Notes: generated from the letters alone by a model not told the origin. A stretch of DNA of 64,000 nt from Sphingomonas sp. UNC305MFCol5.2 (GCF_000712135.1 NZ_JOOE01000003.1:434001-498000); one strand, 5' to 3'. Shown: positions 17,316 through 26,277, numbered from the stretch's first letter. Numbers and translations: made by a program.

Positions 17316-18287
17316 TCACACCAGGTGCAATCCCGCCCGTTTCACTGCGCCGGCATAGCTCCGCATGCCCTCGAGTCCCTTGCTGCTGAGTCCGATATAG
17401 GCACGCCGCCTGTCGCTCGGATCGGCCTGCCGCTCGAACAGCCCCGCATCGTGCAGCGTCCCGATCCAGCGCAGCGCCGTGGTGGGCGGTACCGCCGCGG
17501 CGATGCACAGGCTCGAGACCGAGACCTGACGCCGCTCGAGCTCGGCGGCGAACAGGTCGAGCAGCATGTCCCAGGCGGGATCCGCGAACAGCTCGTCGGC
17601 GAAGAATTGCGCGCGCAGCCGCCGTGCGCGGATCACTGCCCGAATCTCGGCCGACGCAACTTCCACTGCGGGTCCCGCGTCCGGCCCGCGATAGCCGGTC
17701 CCACGATCGCGCACGCCGCCGCGCGGCTCGGCATCGTCGCCGCGAGTCAGCCGGGCGAGCGTCTCCGCGATTCGCGCGACTTCCTCGCTCAGCCGCCGTA
17801 GCCGCGCCGATTCGGCCTCGCGATTGACGTCGTCCATCACGCCACGCGCGCGCCATTTCGCAGTCGAGATGGCGCTCACCCGGTCCGCCTCGCCGGGATT
17901 GCAGAGCAATTGCGCCCGCGGCCCCATCAATTGCGCCGCCGCCGCGTCGATCTGCTCGGGCAGCACCGTCGCCACGACCCCGAGCGAGCGTTCGCGCGCC
18001 AACGTGTCCGCCCGCACCAGCACCACATCCAGCAATGCGTCGGGTGCCGCCGCCGCCTCGATCAGGATGAGGTCCAGCCCGTCATAGTTGCTGAGATCGG
18101 CCGAGGCCTCCGCGAAGCTTATCGGCTTTCGCGCGATGCATCCGGCCAATTCGAGCGCGACGATGGCCTCGCTGGCCGCCTTCGCGTCGTCCGCCACGAT
18201 CAGCGCAATCGGCGCATTGCTGGCATAGCCCTCGCCCGGGCCCTCGTGGAGCATGGTCAATCTCGCCATCGCCTGCCTCAGGTTCAT
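17316..18287 (-). CDS. Pseudo-receiver/MarR-like winged-helix regulator
   Basis: This 323-residue protein begins MNLRQAMARL. Residues about 25-165 look like a receiver-type alpha/beta domain, with Glu where the phospho-Asp is expected (LDLILIEAAAA), so it may be a pseudo-receiver. A coiled-coil follows (about 180-205; EAESARLRRLSEEVARIAETL), then a C-terminal MarR-like winged helix (about 235-323; VSVSSLCIAAAVPPTTALRW, DPSDRRRAYIGLSSKG). I chose ATG 18287 because upstream residues are not conserved-looking and overlap an operator array. Four similar palindromes lie directly upstream, suggesting self-regulation. Fold assignment of the first half is tentative. Confidence 0.75.
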   Translation of the reverse strand: MNLRQAMARLTMLHEGPGEGYASNAPIALIVADDAKAASEAIVALELAGCIARKPISFAEASADLSNYDGLDLILIEAAAAPDALLDVVLVRADTLARERSLGVVATVLPEQIDAAAAQLMGPRAQLLCNPGEADRVSAISTAKWRARGVMDDVNREAESARLRRLSEEVARIAETLARLTRGDDAEPRGGVRDRGTGYRGPDAGPAVEVASAEIRAVIRARRLRAQFFADELFADPAWDMLLDLFAAELERRQVSVSSLCIAAAVPPTTALRWIGTLHDAGLFERQADPSDRRRAYIGLSSKGLEGMRSYAGAVKRAGLHLV

Positions 18288-18288
18288 C

Positions 18289-18401
18289 TTCTGTTCCGGA
18301 GATGCCGCATGGCTCCGAAACGGGTGAGTCCGATTTCCTCCGTTTCGGAGGTTATAAGGCGATCCGCACGGCGGGTGGGCCTTCAATCCTCCGTTCCGGA
18401 T
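18289..18401. promoter_or_regulatory. Array of four palindromic operator-like sites
   Basis: Four related sites occur within 113 bases: TTCTGTTCCGGAGA (18289), CTCCGAAACGG (18313), CCTCCGTTTCGGAGG (18337-18351, a perfect 15-bp dyad) and CCTCCGTTCCGGAT (18388). The shared pattern is CTCCGTTYCGGAG. They lie between pntB and the winged-helix gene, immediately upstream of the latter, and are probably binding sites for its product. The sites are seen; the binding protein is inferred. Confidence 0.65.
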
Positions 18402-18435
18402 CGAGTGGTTGCCCCGATCCGGACCCGAGGTCGTG

Positions 18436-19872
18436 TCAATCCAATGACTTCACGATCTCTTCGACCATCTTCTTCGCATCGGCCAGGAGCATCATGGTGT
18501 TGTCGCGATAGAATAGCTCATTGTCCACGCCCGCATAGCCCACGCCCCCCATCGAGCGCTTGATGAACAGCACGGTTTTGGCCTTTTCGACGTCGAGCAC
18601 CGGCATGCCATAGATCGGCGAGCTCTTGTCGGTCTTGGCCGCGGGATTGGTCACGTCGTTGGCGCCGATCACGAACGCCACGTCGGTCTGGGCGAACTCG
18701 CTGTTGATGTCCTCGAGCTCGAACACTTCGTCATAGGGCACGTTCGCCTCGGCGAGCAGCACGTTCATGTGCCCGGGCATGCGCCCCGCGACCGGGTGGA
18801 TCGCATATTTGACGCGGACGCCATGCTCCTTGAGCTTGTCGCCCATCTCGCGCAGCGCGTGCTGCGCCTGCGCCACCGCCATGCCGTAGCCCGGGACGAT
18901 GATGACCTGCTCGGCCTGCTGCATCAGGAACGCCGCATCCTCGGCCGAACCGCGCTTCCACGGCCGATCGGTCGCGGCCGCCGCCGCGCCGCCGCCGCTG
19001 TCGCCGCCGAAGCCGCCCGCGATCACGCTGATGAAGCTGCGGTTCATCGCGCGGCACATGATGTAGCTCAGGATCGCGCCCGAGCTGCCGACCAATGCGC
19101 CGGTGATGATCATCGCGGTGTTGTGGAGCGTGAACCCCATCGCCGCCGCCGCCCAGCCCGAATAGGAGTTCAGCATCGACACCACGACGGGCATGTCGGC
19201 GCCGCCGATCGGGATGATCAGCAGGAAGCCGATCAGGAAGCTCAGCGCCGTGACGGTCCAGAAGACCCAGGGGCTCTGGTCGGTCACGAAATAGGCGATC
19301 AGGCCCAGGATCGCTGCGATCAGCCCGAGATTGATGACGTGGCGGCCGGGCAGCATGATCGGCTTGCCGCTCATATTGCCGTTGAGCTTCAGGAACGCGA
19401 TCACCGATCCCGAGAAGGTGATCGCACCGATCGCGACGCCGAGACCCATTTCGATCCGGCTGACCTGGCGGATGCTGGCGAAAGGCTCGCCGATCAACGG
19501 AATGACGATATCGGCAATCCCGAAGGCCTGCGGATTGAGGAAGGCCGCCGCGGCGACGAGCACCGCCGCCATGCCGACCAGGCTGTGGAACGCCGCGACG
19601 AGCTGCGGCATCGCGGTCATCGCGATGCGGCGAGCAGTCACCCAGCCGATCGCTCCGCCGATCAGGATCGCCGCGCCCAATTCGATCGGGCTGGCGATCT
19701 CATGCGTGACCAAAGTGGTGATCACGGCGATCGCCATGCCGATCATGCCGAGCCGATTGCCGCGGCGGCTGGTGGCGGGGCTCGAAAGCCCGCGCAGTGC
19801 GAGGATGAAGCAGATGCCCGCCACCATATAGGCGAGCGCGACCCAGGGGTTTACGGGAGCGGCCTCGTGCAA
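18436..19872 (-). CDS. pntB: NAD(P) transhydrogenase subunit beta
   Basis: This 478-residue membrane subunit has about nine transmembrane helices and then the NADP(H)-binding domain III (IVPGYGMAVAQAQHAL, HPVAGRMPGHMNVLLAEA, VIGANDVTNPAA, KRSMGGVGYAG). It couples proton entry to hydride transfer from NADH to NADP+. It is the last gene of the pnt operon, one base after pntA2. Confidence 0.97.
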   Translation of the reverse strand: MHEAAPVNPWVALAYMVAGICFILALRGLSSPATSRRGNRLGMIGMAIAVITTLVTHEIASPIELGAAILIGGAIGWVTARRIAMTAMPQLVAAFHSLVGMAAVLVAAAAFLNPQAFGIADIVIPLIGEPFASIRQVSRIEMGLGVAIGAITFSGSVIAFLKLNGNMSGKPIMLPGRHVINLGLIAAILGLIAYFVTDQSPWVFWTVTALSFLIGFLLIIPIGGADMPVVVSMLNSYSGWAAAAMGFTLHNTAMIITGALVGSSGAILSYIMCRAMNRSFISVIAGGFGGDSGGGAAAAATDRPWKRGSAEDAAFLMQQAEQVIIVPGYGMAVAQAQHALREMGDKLKEHGVRVKYAIHPVAGRMPGHMNVLLAEANVPYDEVFELEDINSEFAQTDVAFVIGANDVTNPAAKTDKSSPIYGMPVLDVEKAKTVLFIKRSMGGVGYAGVDNELFYRDNTMMLLADAKKMVEEIVKSLD

Positions 19873-19873
19873 C

Positions 19874-20155
19874 TCAGCGCTCCTTCTTCTTGTACATTGC
19901 GAGCATGCGTTCGGTGACGGCGAATCCGCCGAAGATGTTGACGCTGGCGAATGCGACCGCGACCAGCCCCAGCCATTTGGCGATCTCGGCCCCCGCCGCC
20001 ATCGATGCGATCAGCGCGCCGACGATGATCACCGAGGAAATGGCATTGGTCACTGCCATCAGCGGCGTGTGCAGCGCCGGCGTGACCGACCAGACGACGT
20101 AATAGCCGACGAAACACGCCAGCACGAAGATCGACAGGATCGAGATGAAGTCCAT
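19874..20155 (-). CDS. pntA2: NAD(P) transhydrogenase subunit alpha, membrane part (domain II)
   Basis: This 93-residue protein has three or four transmembrane helices (ILSIFVLACFVGYYVVW, HTPLMAVTNAISSVIIVGAL, LGLVAVAFASVNIFGGFAV) and a lysine-rich end. It is the separate membrane piece of the alpha subunit, as in other alphaproteobacteria with split pntA. Its ATG overlaps the TAA stop of the inserted DUF559 gene (TAATG). Confidence 0.95.
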   Translation of the reverse strand: MDFISILSIFVLACFVGYYVVWSVTPALHTPLMAVTNAISSVIIVGALIASMAAGAEIAKWLGLVAVAFASVNIFGGFAVTERMLAMYKKKER

Positions 20156-20529
20156 TATTGCGTTCCTTGATCGGCAAGCCGTTGCTCGGCCCGCGCGACG
20201 ATTCCACGAACAACCGAGTCCCGATCGCGCAGCACTTCGCGCGCAGGAATGCGCATCACGTCCAATCCTCGCGCGTCGAACCAGCCATCGCGCACTCGGT
20301 CGCGCGCTGGGCGGTCACCGAAACCATGGTTCTCGCCATCCACCTCGATGATCAGTCGCGCTTCGTGACAATAGAAGTCTGCGACATAAGGCCCGGCACC
20401 GTGTTGGCTGCGAAACTTGAAACCGCTGGGCCTTTCCTTGAGTGCTGCCCAGAGCAGCACTTCAGGCAGGGAAAGCTGCTTGCGCAACGCCTTGGCGCGA
20501 CGGTTGCTCTCAGGCGACCCTTGCAGCAT
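20155..20529 (-). CDS. DUF559 endonuclease-fold protein
   Basis: This 124-residue protein belongs to the DUF559/Vsr-like family (SLPEVLLWAALKERPSGFKF, VADFYCHEARLIIEVDGENH, then a C-terminal GLDVMRIPAREVL block). The E...D/E residues of a PD-(D/E)XK-type core are present. It interrupts the pnt operon between pntA1 and pntA2. Its Shine-Dalgarno (GGGAGGA) is supplied by the palindromic repeat just upstream. Gene plus repeat fill the whole junction, as also happens at 58.0-58.5 kb. Function unknown; probably nucleic-acid cleavage. Confidence 0.85.
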   Translation of the reverse strand: MLQGSPESNRRAKALRKQLSLPEVLLWAALKERPSGFKFRSQHGAGPYVADFYCHEARLIIEVDGENHGFGDRPARDRVRDGWFDARGLDVMRIPAREVLRDRDSVVRGIVARAEQRLADQGTQ

Positions 20530-20535
20530 CGCTCA

Positions 20536-20676
20536 AATCCTCCCCTGAAAGGGGAGGGGGACCACGCCGCAGGCGTGGTGGAGGGGTGTCCCGGTCGAAA
20601 GAGCAGTACTCCAGCGCAAAGGGTGACACCCCTCCGTCGCGCTGGCGCGCGCCACCTCCCCTTTCAGGGGAGGATT
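20536..20676. repeat. GC-rich palindromic repeat element in the pnt operon
   Basis: The 141-base element has perfect terminal inverted arms: AATCCTCCCCTGAAAGGGG at the left and its complement at the right end (about 20658-20676). It contains an inner palindrome (ACCACGCCGCAGGCGTGGT). It begins 2 bases beyond the pntA1 stop and ends 6 bases before the DUF559 start. Related elements lie at 28809, 45246 and 58030. Confidence 0.85.
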
Positions 20677-20678
20677 GT

Positions 20679-21800
20679 TCATGCGAGCAACCTCTCGTGC
20701 ACCACCTTGCCGCCCTGCGTCAGGCGGATCGCATTGCCGATTTCCTCGTCGAGCACGGGCTTGCCGGCTTCCTTGTCCCAGAAGGCACTCAGGAAGTTGA
20801 ACAAATTGCGCGAGAACAGCGCCGAGCTGTCCGCGGCCAGCCGGCTCGCGACATTCTTGTGCCCGACGATCTTGACGCCGTGGACCGTCACCACTTCGCC
20901 CGCGACCGCGCCCTCGACATTGCCGCCAGCCTCGACGGCGAGATCGACGATCACGCTGCCCGGCTTCATGCTCGCGATCTGCGCGTCGCTGATCAGCCGC
21001 GGCGCAGGACGCCCGGGGATCAGCGCCGTGGTGATGACGATGTCCTGTTTCGCGATATGCGAGGACACGAGCTCCGCCTGCGCCGCTTTGTATTCGTCGG
21101 ACATCTCGGTGGCGTAGCCGCCGGTGCCTTCGCCCTCGATGCCCTTCACATTCTCGACGAAGATGGGCTTGGCGCCGAGCGACTGGATCTGCTCCTTCGT
21201 CGCCGCACGCACGTCGGTCGCCGAAACCTGCGCGCCGAGCCGTCGCGCAGTGGCGATCGCCTGCAGTCCCGCCACGCCGACGCCCATCACGAAGACCTTG
21301 GCGGCGCTCACCGTGCCCGCCGCGGTCATCATCATCGGAAAGGCGCGGCCATATTCGGAGGCCGCGTCGAGCACTGCCTTGTAGCCGGCGAGATTCGACT
21401 GCGAGGACAATATGTCCATCGACTGCGCACGCGTGATCCGCGGCATGAACTCCATCGCCAGCGCCTCGGCGCCCAGCGCGGCATAACGATCCACTCGCGC
21501 GCGCTCGCCGAACGGGTTCAGCCCGGCGACGATCCACGTCCCCTGCTTCAAACCAGGAAGTGCATCCGGATCGGGCCCCTGCACGCCCAGCACGATATCG
21601 GCATCGGCCAGCACGTCGCTGCGTGCCCCGATGGTCGCGCCCGCATCGGCATAGCCCTGATCGGCGATCGACGCGGTCTCGCCCGCGCCCGCCTCGACTG
21701 CGACGGTGGCGCCCAGACCGACGAACTTCTTGACGGTCTCGGGAGTCGCGGAGACGCGCCGCTCGCCGGCGGCGGCCTCCTTGAGCACCGCGATCTTCAC
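20679..21800 (-). CDS. pntA1: NAD(P) transhydrogenase subunit alpha, soluble part (domain I)
   Basis: This 373-residue NAD(H)-binding subunit starts at GTG 21800 (MKIAVLKEAAAGERRVSATP, the canonical N-terminus), one base after the coxIV-like stop. It shows the alanine-dehydrogenase/PntA fold with AGLNPFGE, SQSNLAGYKAVLDAA and the Rossmann motif VMGVGVAGLQAIATA. It works with pntA2 and pntB to make NADPH. Confidence 0.96.
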   Translation of the reverse strand: MKIAVLKEAAAGERRVSATPETVKKFVGLGATVAVEAGAGETASIADQGYADAGATIGARSDVLADADIVLGVQGPDPDALPGLKQGTWIVAGLNPFGERARVDRYAALGAEALAMEFMPRITRAQSMDILSSQSNLAGYKAVLDAASEYGRAFPMMMTAAGTVSAAKVFVMGVGVAGLQAIATARRLGAQVSATDVRAATKEQIQSLGAKPIFVENVKGIEGEGTGGYATEMSDEYKAAQAELVSSHIAKQDIVITTALIPGRPAPRLISDAQIASMKPGSVIVDLAVEAGGNVEGAVAGEVVTVHGVKIVGHKNVASRLAADSSALFSRNLFNFLSAFWDKEAGKPVLDEEIGNAIRLTQGGKVVHERLLA

Positions 21801-21801
21801 C

Positions 21802-21939
21802 TCAGCTGGCGATCATGAAGACGACGAAGGCGCCCACCGCGAACGACGCGATCGTGCCCCAGAGCATGAGCTTGGTGAAGCCGCTATAGGTCTCGGCGTG
21901 CACCTGAACTTCGGTGCTGTTGTCGCCCGTGTCGGCCAT
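21802..21939 (-). CDS. aa3-type cytochrome c oxidase subunit IV microprotein
   Basis: This 45-residue protein has an acidic start (MADTGDNSTEVQVH), the motif AETYSGFTKLMLWG, and one transmembrane helix (TIASFAVGAFVVFMI). This is the layout of the bacterial aa3-type oxidase subunit IV family. It lies one base upstream of pntA1 and is likely translated with it. It probably sits in the inner membrane; whether it binds an oxidase here is not shown. Confidence 0.85.
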   Translation of the reverse strand: MADTGDNSTEVQVHAETYSGFTKLMLWGTIASFAVGAFVVFMIAS

Positions 21940-22099
21940 GCGTCCTCATCCCCTATGCGCAAATTTTGCCGGACCTTAACCGCCGCACCGCATCCCCTCA
22001 ACCCCGCCGCGGCAAACATCGGTTGCGCGCAGGCTTAAGCCGGCCTTTACCGGTTGCGGTCTATGCAATGCCCTGAAACGGGACATTAGGGACAGACGG

Positions 22100-23527
22100 A
22101 TGACGCGCAACGGACAGCGCCTCCTGATGCTGATAGACGACGAACCGGCACAGCGCCGCCTCGTCGCGGCAATCGCTGCGCGCCGCGCCTGGCGCACCAT
22201 CTTCGCGGGCGAATCCGAGACCGCGATCGCGATGCTCGGCACCCCCGACGGCATGGCGCTCGACGCGATCATCCTCGATCACGCCTCGTCCGACGCCGAT
22301 GCCGCTGCCTTGATCGGCGAGCTGCGCGAACGCCGTCCGCAATTGCCGATCCTCGTGCTCACCGCCAACAGCTCGGCCGCCGCCGCGGTCAGCGCGATGC
22401 GCGCAGGCGCCACCGATTTCCTCGTCAAGCCGATCGCTTCGGACCGGCTGCTCGCCGCGCTCGAGGCGGCGATCGGCGGTTTGACTGCAGGCGAGCTGCG
22501 TCCCCTCACCGAAAAGCTCTCGGTCAGCCTCGCCTTCGACGAGATCGTCGGCAGCGCCCCCCAGTTCCGCGCCGCGCTCGCCATCGCCGCCAAGGCCGCC
22601 CGCGCGCGCGTACCGGTGCTGATCGAAGGCGAAAGCGGCGTCGGCAAGGAAGTGGTGGCCGAGGCGATCCACGCGGCTTCCCCGCGCAACAAGAAGCCGG
22701 CGATCGCAGTCAATTGCGGCGCGATCCCCGCCAATCTCGTCGAATCGGAACTGTTCGGGCACGAGAAGGGCGCGTTTACCGGTGCGTTCGAGCGCAAGAT
22801 CGGCCGTTTCCAGGACGCCGATGGCGGCACCTTGTTCCTCGACGAAGTCGGCGAGATGCCGCTCGACGCACAGGTAAAGTTGCTGCGCGTGCTCCAGTCG
22901 GGCGAGATCCAGCCGCTCGGCGCGCGTCATCCCCGCGAAGTCGACGTCCGTGTCATCGCCGCGACCAACAAGAGCCTGCTCGCCGAAGTCGAGGCGGGGC
23001 GTTTCCGCGAGGACCTCTATTATCGCCTCAACGTCGTGCAGGTGACGATCCCGCCCTTGCGCGAACGCGCTGGCGACATCCCCGCGCTCGCCCGCCATCT
23101 GCTCGCGCGGATCGCCGAGCAGCCCGGGCTCCGGCCGCTGGGCATCACCGACGACGCGCTGACTCTGCTCGGCAGCTATGACTGGCCGGGCAATGTCCGC
23201 CAGCTCCAGAACGCACTCTTCCGCGCCGCCGTCCTCTGCGACGGCGATGGCCTCGCCCGCGCCGACTTCCCGCAGATCGCCCAGCTCGCGGCTGGCCGCC
23301 CCGCAGGCAGCGGGCCGGTGCCGCAGGGATCGGGCAATGCCGGAGTCACCTTGTTCCGTCCCGACGGCAATCTGCGTGCGCTCGACGAGATCGAGGCCGA
23401 CGTCATCCGCCTCGCCATCGGCCATTATCGCGGCCGCATGACCGAAGTCGCCCGCCGTCTCGGCATCGGCCGCTCGACGCTCTACCGCAAGCTTGGCGAG
23501 CTCGGGATCGATCAGAGCGCCGCCTAG
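22100..23527 (+). CDS. Sigma-54-dependent response regulator (NtrC family)
   Basis: This 475-residue protein has a receiver domain (acidic pair DDE at 13-15, Asp60 in IILDHASS, Lys110 in FLVKPIA) and an AAA+ domain with Walker A GESGVGKE, the sigma-54 loop GAFTGA, and a GGTLFLDEVGEMP block. It ends in a Fis-type HTH (MTEVARRLGIGRSTLYRKL). It activates sigma-54 promoters when phosphorylated. No kinase gene is adjacent. Its 3' end overlaps the convergent glycosyltransferase gene by 4 bases. Confidence 0.94.
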   Translation: MTRNGQRLLMLIDDEPAQRRLVAAIAARRAWRTIFAGESETAIAMLGTPDGMALDAIILDHASSDADAAALIGELRERRPQLPILVLTANSSAAAAVSAMRAGATDFLVKPIASDRLLAALEAAIGGLTAGELRPLTEKLSVSLAFDEIVGSAPQFRAALAIAAKAARARVPVLIEGESGVGKEVVAEAIHAASPRNKKPAIAVNCGAIPANLVESELFGHEKGAFTGAFERKIGRFQDADGGTLFLDEVGEMPLDAQVKLLRVLQSGEIQPLGARHPREVDVRVIAATNKSLLAEVEAGRFREDLYYRLNVVQVTIPPLRERAGDIPALARHLLARIAEQPGLRPLGITDDALTLLGSYDWPGNVRQLQNALFRAAVLCDGDGLARADFPQIAQLAAGRPAGSGPVPQGSGNAGVTLFRPDGNLRALDEIEADVIRLAIGHYRGRMTEVARRLGIGRSTLYRKLGELGIDQSAA

Positions 23528-24990
23528 GGCTTTGCCGGCGTCACCCGCCATAGACTGAGGTGCGGCTGGCGATCGCGCGTCGCGGCCGGCAGCGGCTGCT
23601 CGATACCGGCCTGCGCGAGCAGTTTCCCGGGATCGTAATCGCCGCGCCGAAGCGTGAACACCGCGCGTTGCCGCGTCAACAGAACCCGTGCGGCCGCAGC
23701 GTCGACTCGCGGTGCGGTGACGAGGCCTTCGGCCCAGCGATCCAGCGCACCGGCGGGCCGCGCCGCGATCACCAGCCGGAGACCGCTTCCCGCCATATAA
23801 TGCCGGGTCGCCACGCCCATCGCGTCGCCCTGCACCAGCACCACGGCATGCGGATTCACGCGTTCGATCGCCGCGATCGCCTGTGGCCATGCCTCGCTCT
23901 CGCGGGTGGGGAGCCAGCGCAACAGCGCGCCCGCCTCCAGCGCGAGCAACAGGCCGAGCAGGACCAGCCGGACGCGCGGCGCGGGCACCCGCGCCAGTGC
24001 CAGCGCGACCAGCACGGCCATCGGGCCCGCGGCCCAGAACAAGGTACGCGGCAGGAATATCGGCACCGCCTGGCTCAGCGCCCAGAGCAAAAGCGGCGCC
24101 CCGACCGCCAACACCGCGAGCAATATCACGGCTGGCCGGCGATCGCTCGCGGCGAACCACGCAAAACCGACCAGCCAGGCAAGCGTCAGTAGAGGCAGGA
24201 ACAGCACGCTCTGGCCGGCTAGATAGAGCGGGAGATAGGTCACGCCGGTCATGCCGAGCGCCTCGCCGGGATCGGGTCGGTCGATCCATCCGAACGCCGA
24301 GCCAGCCGCCTCGGCCTGGCCCAGGCTGATCCACGCCCACCAGCTCCACAACAACGCGACCGCGGCATTGGCCGCCAGCCACAGCGCCAATGCACGCCGG
24401 TCGCGCCGCAGCAGCCAGAGCATCGCGAGATTGGCCAAAGCGACGAAAACGATCATCGTCGTATGGGCGTAGAGCGCCACGAGTGCGGCGAGTGCATAGC
24501 CGAGAAGCGGCAGCACCCGCGGCCGTTCGAGATACGCGGTCATCGCGACGCATCCGAACAATGCCGCGCTGTGCGTGAGGATATAGCCGCGCACCTCTTG
24601 CGAGAAATCGAGATGTGCCGCCGAGACGGCGAGGAGCGCCGCCGCGATCAGCCCCGCCCCTGTGCCGCCGATGCGCCGCGCCAGCCACCACGCGGCGCCG
24701 ATGCCCGCCGTGCCGATCGCCACCGAGAGCGTCTGCACGGCAAGATCGCTCGCGCCGAACAGCGCCATCCAGCCCTTGAGCAGTGTGTAATAAAGCGGCG
24801 GATTGGCCTCGCGCGCCATCCACCCGCTCCACAGCAATCCGAGCGGCTGATCGGCCAGACGTATCGCGGCGATCTCGTCGAACCACAGCGAATAGCCCGC
24901 GGTGGCGATGCGCAGTGCGGCGGCGAGAAGCAGGATGGGCAGGACGAGCAGATCGCCGCGATTCCACTCGATCTTCGCAGCGTTCCGCAT
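23524..24990 (-). CDS. Glycosyltransferase family 39-like membrane protein
   Basis: This 488-residue integral membrane protein has about 11-12 transmembrane helices. The acidic loop after the first helix (YSLWFDEIAAIRLADQ) and REANPPLYYTLLKGW match the catalytic loops of lipid-linked-sugar glycosyltransferases (GT39/ArnT-like). It probably transfers a sugar from an undecaprenyl carrier in the periplasm. I use ATG 24990, preceded by GGGAGAG; an upstream start at 25044 would add 18 residues. Confidence 0.82.
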   Translation of the reverse strand: MRNAAKIEWNRGDLLVLPILLLAAALRIATAGYSLWFDEIAAIRLADQPLGLLWSGWMAREANPPLYYTLLKGWMALFGASDLAVQTLSVAIGTAGIGAAWWLARRIGGTGAGLIAAALLAVSAAHLDFSQEVRGYILTHSAALFGCVAMTAYLERPRVLPLLGYALAALVALYAHTTMIVFVALANLAMLWLLRRDRRALALWLAANAAVALLWSWWAWISLGQAEAAGSAFGWIDRPDPGEALGMTGVTYLPLYLAGQSVLFLPLLTLAWLVGFAWFAASDRRPAVILLAVLAVGAPLLLWALSQAVPIFLPRTLFWAAGPMAVLVALALARVPAPRVRLVLLGLLLALEAGALLRWLPTRESEAWPQAIAAIERVNPHAVVLVQGDAMGVATRHYMAGSGLRLVIAARPAGALDRWAEGLVTAPRVDAAAARVLLTRQRAVFTLRRGDYDPGKLLAQAGIEQPLPAATRDRQPHLSLWRVTPAKP

Positions 24991-25096
24991 CACGACTGCT
25001 CTCCCATCCGACGCTGCTGTCGCGACGTGCGCGGGCAGCGTCAAGCGGTTCCGCCCGCCGATGGCCGGCGCGCCCGCCTTGTTCTAGACCGGCACC

Positions 25097-25828
25097 ATGT
25101 CCAGCTTTTCCGGCAAGTCCATCCTCGTCACCGGCGCCGCGTCCGGCATCGGCCTCGCAGTCGCCCGCCATTGTGCCGATCGCGGCGCCGCGCGGCTGAT
25201 CCTCGTCGACCGCGATCCGATTCCCGCCGACTTCGCGCACGAGGCGGTGGCCGGCGACGTGCGGGATGAAACCCTGTGGGACGGGCTCGATCTGGCGGGC
25301 CTCGACCATGCGGTGGTCAATGCCGGTGTCGCCGGCGCGGGGACGATCGCCGATCTGAGCCTCGAGGCGTGGCGGCACATCCTCTCGGTCAATCTCGACG
25401 GTGCCTTCCTGACTCTGCGCGCCGCGATGCGCGCGATGCGCGGGCGCGGCGGATCGATCGTGCTCACGGCCTCCGCCGCCGGCGTGAAGGCCGAGCCCGG
25501 CGTCGCCGCTTATGGCGCGTCCAAGGCGGCGCTGATCCACCTCGCCAAGGTCGCCGCGAAGGAAGGCGCGCCGCACGGCATCCGAATCAACGCCATCGCT
25601 CCCGCTGGCGTCGAGACGCCGGTATGGGATGCGATCCCGATGTTCGCCGAACGGGCCGCCCAGGTCGGCCGCGAGGCCGCCTTTGCCGAGATGGCGGCGA
25701 TCGCCACGCCGCTCGGCCGCTACGCCAAGCCCGAGGAGATCGCCGGGCAGATCGGCTTCCTGCTTTCGGATCAAAGCGCGCTGATCACCGGCGCGACGCT
25801 GGTCAGCGACGGCGGCTATACGCTATAG
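25097..25828 (+). CDS. SDR-family oxidoreductase
   Basis: This 243-residue short-chain dehydrogenase has the cofactor motif TGAASGIG, NAGVAGAG, the Ser region VLTASAAG and the catalytic YGASK. It ends in the usual LVSDGGYTL. An acidic residue after the second strand (LVDRD) favours NAD(H). The substrate is unknown. It is followed 17 bases later by a DUF1772-like membrane protein, likely in the same operon. Confidence 0.93.
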   Translation: MSSFSGKSILVTGAASGIGLAVARHCADRGAARLILVDRDPIPADFAHEAVAGDVRDETLWDGLDLAGLDHAVVNAGVAGAGTIADLSLEAWRHILSVNLDGAFLTLRAAMRAMRGRGGSIVLTASAAGVKAEPGVAAYGASKAALIHLAKVAAKEGAPHGIRINAIAPAGVETPVWDAIPMFAERAAQVGREAAFAEMAAIATPLGRYAKPEEIAGQIGFLLSDQSALITGATLVSDGGYTL

Positions 25829-25845
25829 CAGGATCGGGAGGCTCC

Positions 25846-26277
25846 ATGCTCGCACTCGCCGCTCTGATCTGTGCAGCCTTGTTCGCGGGCGCCGCGCTCT
25901 ACGTCTCCTTCGCCGAGCATCCCGCGCGGATGAAGCTCGACGACCGGGCCGCACTGACCCAATGGAAACCTTCCTATGACCGCGCCGCCATCCTGCAGGC
26001 GAGCCTCGCGATCCTGGGCGGCGTGCTCGGCGCGGCCGCCTGGTACCGCTGGCAGGGCAATTGGTTCTGGCTCGCCGGCGGCTTCGTCCTGTTCCTCAAC
26101 GTGCCTTATACGTTGCTCGTCGTCTGGAGCACCAACGGCAAGCTCAAGGCGACCGAACTCGACCAGGCCGGGCCCGAGACCCGCGCGCTGCTGGTCAAAT
26201 GGGGCAATCTCCACTTCGTCCGCACCCTGCTCGGCCTTCTCGCCGCCGCGCTGATCGCCCGCGGTCTCCTGCCCTAG
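25846..26277 (+). CDS. DUF1772-like membrane protein
   Basis: This 143-residue protein has four predicted transmembrane helices. The conserved-looking pieces AALYVSFAEHPARM, WKPSYDRAAILQASLA, NVPYTLLVVWSTN and WGNLHFVRTLLG are typical of the DUF1772/anthrone-oxygenase-like family. GGGAGG lies upstream of the ATG. Enzymatic function is unproven for most bacterial members. Confidence 0.82.
   Translation: MLALAALICAALFAGAALYVSFAEHPARMKLDDRAALTQWKPSYDRAAILQASLAILGGVLGAAAWYRWQGNWFWLAGGFVLFLNVPYTLLVVWSTNGKLKATELDQAGPETRALLVKWGNLHFVRTLLGLLAAALIARGLLP

Noticed and set aside
20536..20676. CRISPR or tandem repeat array
   Set aside because: The structure is one palindrome with inverted ends, not regularly spaced direct repeats with spacers.
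22061..25774. A 1237-residue open frame on the minus strand
   Set aside because: It runs antisense through the NtrC-type gene and across the glycosyltransferase and SDR genes; its residues are Arg/Asp-rich shadow composition with no domain.
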